NCBI GenBank assembly: GCA_002778195.1
Contig: PCDI01000005.1
Coordinates: 1,989,690 to 2,053,689, forward strand
Direction: 5' to 3'
Length of the DNA stretch: 64,000 bases
Source of the DNA: Raffaelea ambrosiae
Lineage: Eukaryota; Ascomycota; Sordariomycetes; Ophiostomatales; Ophiostomataceae
In this document: piece after piece, positions 33,705 through 45,160 of the stretch
Layout of the letters: each line of letters begins with the position of its first letter
Position numbering within the stretch: position 1 is the stretch's first letter
Program-made: the position numbers and the translations under genes
Notes under the pieces: generated by a model
What the model was told of the DNA's origin: nothing
Seen by the model: the letters and a program-made list of their open reading frames with translations, nothing else
Database searches by the model: none

Positions 33705-35990
33705 GGCGGCGACGGTTCAAATCGGCATCTGAGTAGGAACGGGAATGCTGGATGGTCCCGAGGAGCTGGAAAAGGGGGAGGCGCTGTGCGTTAGCTTCGG
33801 CTGCGATGGAATGGCGGCGGGCACGATAGGAGAAACAAGAGAAACAGGAGGTGCAGGCAGGGAAGACAGGAGAGTCAGGAGAGACAAGAGCGTCAGGAGG
33901 GACAAAGAGAGAGGCAGGCTGGGCGACGAGACGAGACGAGACGAGACGACAGAGGAGGCAAAAGCTAAACAGCAAGAAGGTTTAGACCGGGCAGCAGTGG
34001 AATGCAGATGGGAAGGATGGGGCATGCGCCGGCAATTGGGTTGTTTACAAGTGGGTAGTTTGGCAGGCAGAGGAGGCAGAGAGGGCACAAAGAGGCAGCA
34101 GAAGCGGGAGAGAACGTGTGCGAGAGAAAGAGCGCAATTTTCCGTCTTCTCGTCTTTTTGTCTTCTCGTCTTCTTGACGTCCTTTTTCTCGCTTTTTCGC
34201 GCACGCATCAACACAGGAGGGGGGTGGTGTGCCAGAGAAGCTGCCAAAGAAGAAGCAGATCAACGCAGGGCCAGGGGGAACCAAAGGACCAGGAAGGACA
34301 GCACTCACGGGTATGACGACTGATTCAAAATGCGATGCAGCGTGGACTCGATGCCGTGGACCGGCGTGAAGGGGCGTGGATGAGAGGGAGGAAATTTTGT
34401 GTTGTGTTATTATTATTATTAGGAGTTCTGGGGACGGCGCGCTGGGAAAAGCTGGACGCCGGGGCGACGAGACGGCCAGCCAGGAGAGCAGCAGCCCAGG
34501 CGAGCAGCCAGGAGCAGCAGGATCGCTCGGAAAGGAAAAGCGGTTGGCTGGGGGTGGAGACTGTCTGGCGCGGCAGGTGCGACCGACCAGCGTTGGGGAG
34601 TTATTAGTCGGGAGGCTGGCGTGGAGCGTGCGCGCTGGCGGCGGTGGTGGTGCTATGCTGGGCCAGCAACAACAACAACAATGGCCGCCCGCCCAGCAGC
34701 CTATATGGGCTAACGCTGTAATATCTGACTTGCAACCAAATTTCGAGGAGCGAAGGGGGTGGAGAAACGCGTTCCAGCCGTCGTGACGCCCTCCCATTGG
34801 CTGCAGCCCCCACCACCCTCCCGAGGTCTTCAGGTGTTTTCGGTCGTGCCTTCCTGGTTTGTTGTCCTGCTGTTTGTTGCACACTACTGCAGCTTCACAG
34901 CTGCGCGCTGCAGTCACCATCGCTCCTTCTCCGTCCGCAGCGTGATTTGGACTCGTCGGCAGCTTCTGGTTCTGGCCCGTCTATCTATCTCCCTTCTGTG
35001 CATACGAGTAGTGTTTTTTGCCCCCTCTCCCATTTCTCCCATTTCTGCCGTTTCAACCCAACGGACCTTTCGCCTCACCTCTGTTGTGTCCCAACGGAGC
35101 CCACCGCGCCCTATCCGGACACGCGCTGCGTCTCACGCCAATGTCGACTAGTGTCATAGTTCTCCCCCCGTAAGCCTCGGCTTGAAAGGGTTCACCATCG
35201 CGAAGAGATGCTTCCCCTCATTTACGTGCTCCCGACAAGGGTAGCAATGGGCATTAGTGATGAGCAAGGGGGCGGCTACGAAGACCCCGTATAATCACAT
35301 GACCGAACACGTGACACATCGATATTCTTTTTTCGAAGACCATTAGTGACGAATGTGGCGATGGAGAGAGTGCGAGCGGCTGGCACAGAACGTGCCCCGG
35401 ATGTGCAATAATGAAGGCATTCTTGCCACCCCGGGAGTTTATGGGCAGACGCGACAGGCAATCGTATCTGTCCGTGCCGGCATATTGCTTGGCAGTTTGC
35501 ATGCATAGGGCTCTGAAGAAAGAAGTGTGTTTTTCTTCAACGGCTTCACAGCCTCTCTGTTCAGATTCCCTAGACCAGGCCAGCGTCTGGTAAACATCCC
35601 CATATCACGGCCAGCTACACAGCTTGACTCATGGCTGGCTGTCGTTTGTTTGATTTCCAAGTGGCAGCGACAGACTCTGCGTGGCGCGTCCGTTGCTCCG
35701 TTTGCGTTAAACTGCCCAGCTCGCGCTCTTGACCATCACAATGGCAGAAAAAAAGGCAGCCCCTCGCTGAACGTTTCACTGTCGGCCCGACAACATTCAC
35801 TTCAGGCCGGCTGGCATTATGGCCTGCTCAGGCAGGTGCTCCAAATGGCAAAAAAAAAAAAAGGGTTGAAGAAAAAACCAAAAAATTGGCAGGTTGCAGT
35901 ATCGGCGTCGTTGCTGTAAACGGTCGTCTGCAGCCAGATCTCCAAACAGATCTCCAGACAGACCCCAGCCAGCACATCCTTGCCTCGAAG
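33705..35990. other. 2.3-kb divergent intergenic region
   Basis: Lies between the start of the Mpv17-like gene and the start of the next gene. It holds a GACGA pentamer repeat at 33925-33949, polypyrimidine stretches and one TACGAGTA at 35004-35011. The long minus frame near 34045-34920 has no domain features and reads through low-complexity sequence. No gene seen. Confidence 0.6.
33925..33949 (+). repeat. GACGA pentanucleotide repeat
   Basis: Five consecutive GACGA units in the upstream region of the Mpv17-like gene. Confidence 0.9.
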
Positions 35991-37034
35991 ATGTCGCCGC
36001 AGGCCTCCACCAATGCGCAGCGTTCACCATGTACACATCTCACCATGACGCGTCTGTACTCCGACGAGGCCGTCTGCGACAACTGCCACCGTCCAGCCTC
36101 TCTTGGCTGGCTGTTTTGCTGCACACAGGACCACGACTCTACCCTACTCAGCGACATTAAGAAGGGTTGTTCGTGCTTCTTGGATGGCATTGCCCAGACA
36201 CTGAGCCAGGACCTTAAGCATGCCGCAAACGGCCCCGAGGAGCGCGGCAAGAGTTACAGCTTGCTGGCAGAGCAGCCAGCCTCGAACACGGCTGGCTACA
36301 CGCCTGACCAGCTTGCACTGCTCTTGAAGCAGCGAGACCATGTAGCAAATTCCTCTCCACCCTTCTTCTGCCCATGGAAAGGCACGTCTAACGCCAACAT
36401 GTACCTCTTTCCAGGTCCGCAGAGCCATCCGCAGCCAAACAAGACACGGGGAACCCGACCAGCATGAGCGACACGAGAGTCGGACTGCACCGGATTCACA
36501 GCCTTGCCAATTCAAAGCCTGCTTATCTTGCCGGTCCAATTACGTTGACCGGTCATTTCTGAGCCTCTCTGGCATTGCCAGAGGAGACATTCCGGCTTCG
36601 GCTGCGGCTGGCTACGGTTTTCACGCCAAGGGCTGCCGGCCAGTAGCAGATGTGGCTGTCGTGAAGAATCTTGGCCTAGGCCTCCGTCTAAAGGTGAGAC
36701 CCGAACCCCGTTTTTGGCATCCATACACTCATAACACCGGAACATGCTAATTGCCCTTTCATAGGAAATGGGCGGATGCGGCCGTGATGGGACCAATGAG
36801 CCGGACTCTAGTGAGCCAGACCATTTCGTATGGGAGAGAGCCGACTACCCGAACCAGGCGAGGGACATACACAATGGCAACGATGATTCCGTCATAACTG
36901 ACTTTGATACGTCTTTTCGCTCTGCTTCTACAGAAGACCAGGGAAGCCATGGCCCCGTTCCCGCATACCTACGGCTACGGCCCTCTGCATCTCTTCCCAC
37001 TCTTCCGTCTGGAGGCAACACGGTGTCACATTGA
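35991..37034 (+). CDS. Conserved fungal protein of unknown function with paired cysteines
   Basis: Exons 35991-36341, 36415-36693, 36765-37034; 299 aa, all junctions in phase 0. I recognise a fungal pattern but no named domain. Near the N-terminus is VCDNCHRPASLGWLFCCTQDHD, then a helical Gln/Leu segment (YTPDQLALLLKQRDHVRRAIRS), then CQFKACLSCRSNYVDRSFLSL and later GFHAKGCRP with GGCGRDG. Two C-x2-C pairs plus further cysteines suggest a zinc-binding fold (inference). The C-terminal 80 residues are acidic and Ser/Pro-rich. Start could also be the ATG at 36045, just before the conserved block. The first donor is GTAGCA, weak, but the acceptor at 36414 has a good CTAAC branch site and splicing restores an uninterrupted frame. 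Confidence 0.75.
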
Positions 37035-37332
37035 AACAAAGATCATGGCAACAATATTTGGGTGCCCCGCGCTGGTAACACAATACGCACCTTCCAGTGC
37101 TTCGAGAGGAGACATCGTATTATTTACAGTGTATTGATATTGTATTGTCCTTGCGAGCAACGGACGCGTTTGATGATACCTATGATAATACCACAAAACA
37201 TATAGGCGGGCATCATTTGCAAATCCAATACCGCAGCCCAGATCTCGTTTACTCCTGTGATGATACCCCTTTTGCAAACCTCACGGTGAATGCACATGCA
37301 TGTCCTAACCCATCCGCTACAAGGGCTACCCG

Positions 37333-38254
37333 TTAAATCTGCAGTCGACGCATCTCCTCGAGAGACCAATACTTGCGCATGTTCTCGGCTCCCAGTGTCT
37401 TCACCTCCTCGTCCAGGTGCTGCCAGAGCACGCCGCCCCACGTGTCCATCTGCGCCCTGAGTACTGACAACTCCAGCTCTGCCTCTCGGTTTCGGCAGCG
37501 CTTCAGATACTCCTCCATACCGTCCATGCCACGGTGAATATCCCGGTGCTGCTGCACCAGCTGTGCGGCCTTCACAGCGTCTTTGTTTTTGGCGGCTTTG
37601 CCCTTCTTCTTGTCCGGTGGCTGGAATTCAGGCATGCGCTTCGCGAGCACTGGAAATATGTATGTTTCTTCGATCGAGTGGTGGACTCCCAGCTGGCGCA
37701 CAAAGTGCAAGCCCTCGTCAATGAACTCCCGCAGTGACATCCCCGACGGTCGCTTGTTGTCCTTGCAGGCCTTTTCCATCATCGCCCAGACTTGGCGGAA
37801 GTGGTTGTGCTGTAGCCGCAATAAGAACGCATTAGTATTTGGATCGTGCAGCGCGGGGGTGGTCTGGGGCGGCAAAGCTTTCTGGGGCACTCACGAAGAC
37901 ATCCATGTGTACTGCCATGCGGTTGTATTCTTGAAATTCTTTGTGCGACAAGGGTGGCAACTTGGACTCTTCAGGTGTCTTTGAACTCCCCCCCTCGGCC
38001 AGACACGCCTCTGCCTTGGCAGTCGACGATGCAGACATCTGGTGTGCTGTCCAAGTGTTGGTTGCGTACGAGGCAGCGCTCTGCGTAAATGCGTGGGCGG
38101 TTGGAGATGTTTTTGCGCGTGAAACGGACAACGCAGTTCGGGTGCAGGCCAGGGCCACTGCGTGGTATCGCAAAGTCGGCGCTGTCGATTGTCCTGTGAG
38201 GTGCAGGCAGCTCTTCAAGTTCCTTGTCGCCGTCGAGAAGGAGGAGTGCCGCAT
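37333..38254 (-). CDS. Hemerythrin HHE-domain protein, possibly mitochondrial
   Basis: Exons, minus strand: 38254-37895 and 37809-37333; 278 aa. The hemerythrin four-helix core binds a di-iron or similar centre. Ligand-type residues are visible: HMDVF-HNHFRQVW at the intron junction, VHHSIEETYIFPVLAKRMPEF, HRDIHRGMDGMEEYL, and LWQHLDEEVKTLGAENM. The C-terminal YWSLEEMRRL is typical of fungal members. With the ATG at 38254 the first 70 residues are rich in Arg, Ser, Thr and Ala with almost no acidic residue, like a mitochondrial presequence. The ATG at 38038 (MSASSTAKAE) would give a cytosolic form starting close to the usual family start. The function in fungi is not established (iron or oxygen/NO handling is suggested). 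Confidence 0.85.
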
Positions 38255-38840
38255 GGAGATGGCTCCATCTGGGGGTTTTGAACACTGAAAAGCCTTGGCG
38301 ACCACATCTTGTTTCGAGCCATCGGCCTTATATAACACTTTAGAACAAATTATCGAGAGGAAGCATCTATCTGTAAGCCATTGGAAATCAGCGCCACAGC
38401 CCTTCGGCGAAAAAGTAAGATAAAAAAAATTGGAGAGACCTTCCCCAGCTTTGGGGATGCTGACAGGGCAAAAGAACGCGCGGTGATTGGCCACACGTGG
38501 GTGCGGCGGTCCATTCTGTGGCTGATGCTCCGCTTATCTCAGGTTGATGTCACCACGCAGCTCCCGGAACAGGCATAGACCGAGGTCTCTGGCTGTATCT
38601 GGCCTTGTTGAATGAAGCACGGCAACACCACGGGCCCCCTCACCAGGCCAAGGTTCCTGAACGCTGCGCGACTCCAACCGCTCTCTGCTAGCGACATCAA
38701 CATCGCCGTTGTCTGATCCTTCCGTGCACTATGGTAGGAGAGCGCTCCCGCCCTTTCTTGGGGCATTGCCGCCCTTTCTTGGGCATTCCACCCCTTGCTT
38801 GTCCGTTTTGCCTCCTGCTAACTTGCTAGCCGTCTGCCAG
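38255..38840. promoter_or_regulatory. Divergent region HHE gene / PHO8
   Basis: About 590 bp between the hemerythrin-like start and the first supportable PHO8 coding sequence. It may contain a short first exon of PHO8 that I could not fix. A CTGCTAAC branch-like site at 38815-38822 precedes the acceptor at 38840. Confidence 0.45.
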
Positions 38841-40673
38841 GACACCGCTCCTTGCCGCGGCGAGACCCTCCGGCGAGTCTGACCGGTCCGACGACCTCGC
38901 TGAGCAAGAAGACGCGGCGTTGCGGCCGGGGGGCGGCGAAGCGACTGGGCGGCCGTCGATGTGGTACAACAGGCTGCGCGAGCTGTTTCTCTTTCTATGG
39001 GCCTTGGTGGCCACCGCCGCCGTTATCGTCCTGGCTGTCTGGATCCAGCATGGCCAACAGGCACCCGGCCAGGTGCTGTCGCAGCTGCAGATGCCGACCG
39101 GCAAGCGCAACCTGATCTTCATGGTGTCGGATGGCATGGGCCCGGCGTCGCTATCTCTGACACGGTCTTTCCGCCAGCTCGTCGACGGGCTGCCCATCAA
39201 TGACACACTGGTGCTGGACCAGCACTTCTGGGGTTCCAGCCGCACGCTGTCCAGCAACAGCTTGGTGACCGACTCGGCAGCTGGGGCGACGGCATTCTCG
39301 TGCGGAAAGAAGTCGTACAACGGCGCCATCAGCATCCTCCCTGGTTTCAGCCCCTGCGGCACCGTGCTCGAGGCCGCGAAGCGCGTCGGCTACCACACTG
39401 GCCTCGTCGTGACCACGGACATTACCGACGCAACGCCTGCATGCTTTGCCAGCCACGTCAATTTCCGCGAGCAGATGAACGAGATTGCACTGCACGAAGC
39501 CGGCGAGGGGCCCTTGGGGCACGTTGTCGACCTGATGCTCGGCGGCGGACGGTGCCACTTTCTGCCCAACTCGTCGACCGGAAGCTGCCGCCACGACGAC
39601 ACCGACATTGCCGGCATCGTCCAGAAGAAAGGCTGGACCTATGTGGACGATCGTGCCGGCTTCGACTCTCTCAAGTCCGGCAAGAACGTAGAGCTTCCTG
39701 CGCTGGGGCTGTTCGCTTCTCACGACATCCCCTTTGAGCTGGACCGCCGCAACATGGCCGACACCTATCCCAGCCTCAGCGAGATGGCTATCACGGCCCT
39801 GCGTGCTCTGGACAAGGCAACGAAAGACTCTGACAAGGGATTCTTCTTGATGATTGAGGGCAGCCGCATCGACCATGCCGGCCACATCAACGACCCCGCC
39901 GCCCAGGTGCGCGAGGTCCTCGAGTACGACAAGACGTTCAAGATCGTCCTGGACTTCCTGGAGCAGAGCGAGACCGAAGGCATAGTTGTCTCCACGAGCG
40001 ACCACGAAACAGGTGGCCTTTCGACAGCCCTCCGTAAGTTGCATTTGCTTCCTGTTGACTTTATCCCCTTCGCCTCCCTCTCGCTGACAACAAGGTTCTC
40101 CCAGAGGAGCCTGGCCACCTGCCCGTGTACAATTGGTATCCGAAGGCTCTGGCCAAGGCCAAGGCCTCGTCTGAGCATCTGGCCCACCTCCTTCACCAGC
40201 ATGTCCGCTCACTTGCCTCTGAAGGCAAGCCCGTCGATCTTGAGACGCTCAAGGGGTGGATCAACACCAATCTGATTGTCCCGCACTTGGGCATTTCCGA
40301 TGCCGGGGATGAAGAACTTGAGTCGCTCGCTTCGCATCCCGAGGATGCTGTGGTCACATTCGCAGACATCGTGAGCCTCCGGGCCCATGTGGGATGGAGC
40401 ACCCACGGCCACTCTGCCGTTGATGTCAATGTGTACAGCTCGGGTGGTCCTGCAGCCGAGCGAATTCGTGGCAATGTTGAGAACACGGACATCGGCATAT
40501 TCCTCCAGGAGTACCTCGATGTCGACGTTGATGCGATAACAAAGGAGCTGAACGAGAAGCTGGGGGCACGCCCTCCACTTGGCGCCCTAGAGGGTGCATC
40601 GGCCCCTGCCGACTTTGTGATGGAGGGCCTCGACCCCTCGTGGGTGTCTGCGCAGCACTCTAACCGCCCGTGA
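38841..40673 (+). CDS. PHO8: Repressible vacuolar alkaline phosphatase
   Basis: Type II membrane enzyme of the vacuole that removes phosphate from varied substrates; in yeast it reaches the vacuole by the AP-3 route. Supported exons: about 38841-40033 and 40105-40673. The ATG at 38959 begins MWYNRLRELFLFLWALVATAAVIVLAVWI, the membrane anchor. The frame is open to 38830 without another ATG, and TPLLAAARPSGESDRSDDL directly after an acceptor at 38840 resembles the cytosolic tail of relatives, so a short upstream exon is likely. Catalytic motifs: IFMVSDGMG (metal Asp), TDSAAGATAFSCG (Ser nucleophile), IEGSRIDHAGH, VSTSDHETGG, and GWSTHGHSAVDV. The intron at 40034-40104 rejoins LSTALQEPGHLPVYNWYP. 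Confidence 0.93.
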
Positions 40674-40855
40674 GAACGTGCGGCAATGACAGAGAGGAGA
40701 CCAGCGTGAACAGTGGCATCGCATCTTGTTGATTTTTGATCGCACATCTTCCGTAGAACCATGGCACGCACAGCATACCCCTAGCAGGATTGCATTTTGA
40801 ATTTAATTATTACACGTCTGCGGAGGCACGCAACCACACTAGCGTTGTCGTGCTG

Positions 40856-42583
40856 CTAGTCCGAGAAATCGCTCTCGTGCTCTTCTTCCGGATGGCCAAT
40901 GTCAACCTTGCCACCAATTGTGGAGAGGGCATGCTCATCCAGGAACTGCTGTTCATCTTTGGAGATCATGTACTCGAGCGCTTGGTTCATGATCATAATT
41001 CTAACTTCACCGTGCCGTATACCCATCGCGCTGAGACTGTTTATGTATCCCAAAATGCCATCCACCGTAAAAACTGTGATTGCATTGATTGTGATTGTCC
41101 GCAGACTCTGCATGGCGAGGAGCGAATCCCAGATAGAATCACCCAGTCCGTCGCCATCGAAGCTCAGCTCCTCGAGATGTCCGAGGGAGGAAGCCAACAG
41201 CTTGAGGTCGGACGGCGAAAGCGACGTCTGCATAATATCGAGTACCTTCAGTTGCGGCCACTGACAAATCGAGCTGATAAATTGAGTGTGCCGCAAGGTT
41301 GGGTGATCGAGCAACTCATCATTGGTCCGCAAGAAGAAGCCCTCTAGTGCGCTTTGTTTCGCCAGAGATGTGTAGAACTCGTCGTCCCCATCGATCAGCT
41401 TCAGGTCGAGTGATTTAAGATGCAGCTTTGGAGACTTGAGCGTGTCTCTGAGCAACAGGGCCGCGCATGGCACATTCCAGAGCTTGAGGTCTGCCAATGA
41501 CGCACAGGCGCTCAGCCACGAAACAGAGTCCGCAAAGGAGTCCGCAAAGTCTTCTCTCCAGTTCGACAAGCCAAACCTGTCTCCCTCGAGCTCCAGGCTC
41601 CTAAGATATACGCACGGCCGCAGAGCCCCAACAAATTCGAAGGCAGTGGCTTGAAGGCCGGAGAGGCCGAGTTCCCTCAGAGACTTGGCATGCAGCGACA
41701 GAGCCGCAAAGGCCTCTTCGCCCATAAAGTTTTTGCTGCTTACGCTGAAAACTTCTAGCGAGTTGGGCTTCAAAGTCCTGAAAAAGGCAGCGAGATTCTT
41801 GTCGACCGTTTCTCCGGCACAGTAGAAGCAGGTGAGCTCTTTGAACCGCGGACAGTTGTCGCGGATGGACACTGCAAGCTTCTCCCCAACAACGGAGCCA
41901 TCTTGGATGTTCAGGGATGCCAAGGTGGCCAGCCTTGACGCCCAGGATGGAAGGACATCCTCGGGAATATATTGGCCTTCTAAATGGGTCAGGGCAACCG
42001 CCTTGTTGTCCCGCGCAGCTGCCTCTTCGACAAATCTGGTTATGGAGTCACCCGCCTTTGTGGTGATCGCCTGGCGGGCTAGCAGTCGCCGGTTCTTCTT
42101 GGCTGTCTTGGGCGCGGGGAGTGTGTCTTGGGGAATCTTGAACGGCACCATGGCCCCTTCAAAGAACTGGTCTTGCAGCGGCGGATTGTTCGTCATGTCG
42201 CTCAGCAGCTCCCCCAGATCCCCAAGCTTGAGGTTCTTGATCCAGAGACAGTATGGAAACGCCGTCTCTCCGAAGCTGGACAGGATAATGGCCCGCCACA
42301 CCGTCGCCAGCTTCTTCTTCCCCTGGATGGAGGCATCATCTGCACTGGCTGATTCGAGCTCGTAGATGCTGGGGGCGGGGAAACGGGAACGAGTCAGCCA
42401 AACACCGCCTCGTAGCAGTCGGCGACGTCCATGGAGCCAGCTCACTCACCTATACAGCTTGGGGAGAGCGAAATTCGCCAGCGTCCGACATGTCAGTGTC
42501 AGTCGGACAAGCGTGCTGAAATCTCGCCGCGCCCTCAGCTCCTCGCATATGAGCAGCCAGACATCCAATGGGAGCGTCAACAT
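40856..42583 (-). CDS. F-box protein with leucine-rich C-terminal part
   Basis: Exons, minus strand: 42583-42450 and 42368-40856; 548 aa. Residues 1-45 are an F-box: MLTLPLDVWLLICEELRARRDFSTLVRLTLTCRTLANFALPKLYS, expected to bind Skp1 of an SCF ubiquitin ligase. The rest alternates Leu-rich segments (ASLNIQDGSV, LEVFSVSSKN, LRELGLSGLQ, YLRSLELEGDRF, LADLKLWNVPC, LKSLDLKLIDG, LKVLDIMQTSLS, LEELSFDGDGLG, LRTITINAIT) and an acidic tail, consistent with irregular leucine-rich repeats for substrate binding. The substrate cannot be told. The frame is open upstream of the chosen ATG; I chose 42583 because it sits directly on the F-box. It ends 183 bp from the convergent PHO8. Confidence 0.87.
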
Positions 42584-43309
42584 GATGTCGGGTTTTGGCT
42601 GGGTGTCGACGCGACGACGCGTCCGAGCCTGTCGGGTCGGTCCAGGGAGGACAGCGAAGGCCCTTTCAACCCCGTGCCGCACAGAGAAATGGACAGGTCG
42701 CGCTGTATGCCGGGGTTGCCGCAAGACACCAAAGTATCGGAGAACAATATTGCAAATGTCGAATGGCTATCTCAGTGCTTTGCTGACAAGATGGGTGGGT
42801 TGAGAGGAAAGGGTTGTCCTTTTGGAAGGTGGGGGGGACTGTGCTTTAACTGACAGCTTTGGACGTCATTGTCTTAGCTTCTTCTCCGAGAGCCGATTGG
42901 CTGCGTGCCTTTTTTGTCGACGACCGCATCCAAACGCAGAGCGAGAAATTCCTCCACGGTGGAATACGAAGGGCACAATCCAAGCGCGCGCGGGTCCGGC
43001 AACGAGATTTTGTCGTTTGTTTTATTATTAACATCTTTTCTTTTTTTTTTCTCCCCCCCCCTCCCTCCTTGAATGCCGTTCCTCCCGCAATAGGACGTGA
43101 AGCGTGCAGTCTGTCGCTCCTGCCGATTTTGTCTCTCAGCCAGGGATAAGCTGAATCTTCACTGTCGATAACTGCTGAGCATCAAACGCGACAGGCGACC
43201 GCACATGCCCATAGCTCGCCGCCCCTTGCCCTAGACTCATTCACGTCAACTGGGGCAGGCTCTGGGGCTCCCCCCCGTTCATTCATTCTTGCCAATTACG
43301 CCAGACCTC
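42584..43309. promoter_or_regulatory. Divergent region F-box gene / RAD9
   Basis: 726 bp between two start codons, with a T-run followed by a C-run at 43037-43060. No gene seen; open frames are low in complexity or lack features. Confidence 0.6.
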
Positions 43310-45067
43310 ATGGCCATCGTCTCTTTCACGCTGAGCGACGAAGGCGTCGTGGCCTTCCAGAACGCGTTGGCCTGCATCTTGAGATTCAGTGAGGATGTTT
43401 CGCTGGATGCCCGGAGACAGAGAGTATGTTCAAGCCGGCTGTGCCGATCAGTCTGTCCGCTGCAAAGGGTGCGAATTAACTCGACGAACAGCTGGTTCTG
43501 AGCGCGTTGAACGCGACCAAGTCCGCCTTTGTGTCATTTACCTTCTCAGCCGCACACTTTTCTCGGTACAAGTTCGAAGGCGGCAACCAGTTTCCAGACA
43601 AGTTCTTCTGTCTCCTCTACATCCGGGTGAGCGCCAAGGATCCTTTGTTCCCCTTCGCAGTCACACAAGACCGTAGTCAACTAACGCCCGGCAGGCTCTT
43701 CTCTCCATCTTCCGCAGTCGAGCAGGCGGCGATGCAAACAGAGGGTCCGGTGGAGGATCCAGCATAGAACGGTGCGATGTTTCCATCGACGATGGGTCTG
43801 GTAAAAAGAGCCGCTTTGTTGCCAAGATAGCATGGAGAAACGGTGAGCTAGAACGCCATTCGCTAAAAAGCCACAAGGCTGACCCGTCTACGCAGGCATC
43901 ACGGCAACACATGCTCTTCCATTCGAGGCCAAGGCACCGATACAGGCAAAGTTCGACAAGTCCAAGGCCCTAAACCAATGGTCAATATCGGCACACACTC
44001 TGCGACGACTGATGGAGCATTTTGGCCCGAAAGTAGAGCTTCTTGACATCAACACCGAGGGAAACAGGGTAGTCAATTTCACATGCTTCACCGAAAAGCA
44101 ATACGCCAAGACAGATGGTGAGGGCGCAATCTAGATATCTACATTTCCTTTAGGCTCGAATGGCTGACCATGCGATATCTAAATAGGTATCTTGAACATG
44201 AACCTTCACACGGCGATTGCTGTGAAGATGGATGAGTTCGACGATATCGATGTCGAAGACAACCACCATATCATTATCAACGTAAAGGACTTCCGCGCAA
44301 TCTTGCAGCATGCATGCACAACCAGCGGCGAGCTGTCGGCTCACTATTCAGAACCATGGTGTCCCTTGAGATTCTCCTATGATGAAAACGGCATGCTGTG
44401 CCAATTTATTCTTATGACGGTGGGCGACAAGGGAGACCCGAAGCCAAAAAAGCAGAAAGGACGGACCAGGGAGACTCGTAATGCAAGGCCCGCACTCGAG
44501 GCAGGCTCTGTGGGACCCAGCCCTGCTACTGCGAACAGCAACGCACAGCCCACAGGCGACGTTGCCGACCAGCCGGTCTCTACTGTACAGGATGCCACTC
44601 CTGTCGCACGCCAACCTGTATCCCTGCCTGCCACAGAAAACAGGCCGGACTTCGAGATGCGCCCCAAGCCGGTGCCACCGCCGACCATCCGGATGGAAGC
44701 GCTGTACGATGAAGACAGCCAATGGGAGCCAGTCAACCCCGATGAAGACAACCCGGGCTTTGTCCAAATCGAGTGGGATGAGAGTCTTCAGCCGGTACGG
44801 TCGAGCTCCGAAGAAACCCATGCCGAACGCAAAGCCTATGCTAACACCACTCTCACACAGGAGTTGACCTTTGTACCCATTTCCAACGGCCAAGAAGGCC
44901 GAGATGACGACGGACCAAACGTCCCTGCAGACCTTGCTGGAGGGGGCGTGGAACCGACCCAGCGGCTTACCCAGGTAAGACAGTGCCCCGGGAACCCAAT
45001 GGATTCCCAAGCATAACAAACATTTGCTGATGCCGTGCAGGTTCGGAAGTTCGGACTGTTTGAGTGA
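43310..45067 (+). CDS. RAD9: Checkpoint clamp subunit Rad9 (9-1-1 complex)
   Basis: Forms the ring Rad9-Hus1-Rad1 that loads at damaged DNA and activates the ATR pathway through its C-terminal tail. Exons: 43310-43423, 43492-43626, 43695-43842, 43896-44117, 44187-44974 and 45041-45067; 477 aa if the sixth intron candidate (44795-44860) is retained, 455 aa if spliced. The PCNA-like N-terminal domains show LVLSALNATKSAFVSFTF, ALLSIFRSRAGG, CDVSIDDGSGKKSRFVAKI, FGPKVELLDINTEGNRVVNFTCF and DFRAILQHACTTSGELSAHYSEPWCPLRFSYD. The disordered tail is rich in Pro, Thr, Asp and Glu and ends VRKFGLFE, the short Rad9 ending of filamentous fungi. Note this is the clamp subunit, not the budding-yeast adaptor of the same name. 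Confidence 0.92.
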
Positions 45068-45160
45068 TAGGCAAACCGCACCAGAGCTGCCGAAAAGCTC
45101 CCATGACTATTGCGGCGACACGGCAGCAGCGTCAGAGATCGAATATGCTCCATCGTTGGT

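Noticed and set aside
34045..34920. Minus-strand open frame of 291 codons upstream of the Mpv17-like gene
   Set aside because: Reads through pyrimidine runs and simple sequence; no family features, and several other long frames overlap it.
38750..38844. PHO8 first exon made of the start codon alone before a GTAGGA donor
   Set aside because: Joining the ATG directly to the acceptor at 38840 puts the following exon in the wrong frame and meets a stop after about ten codons.
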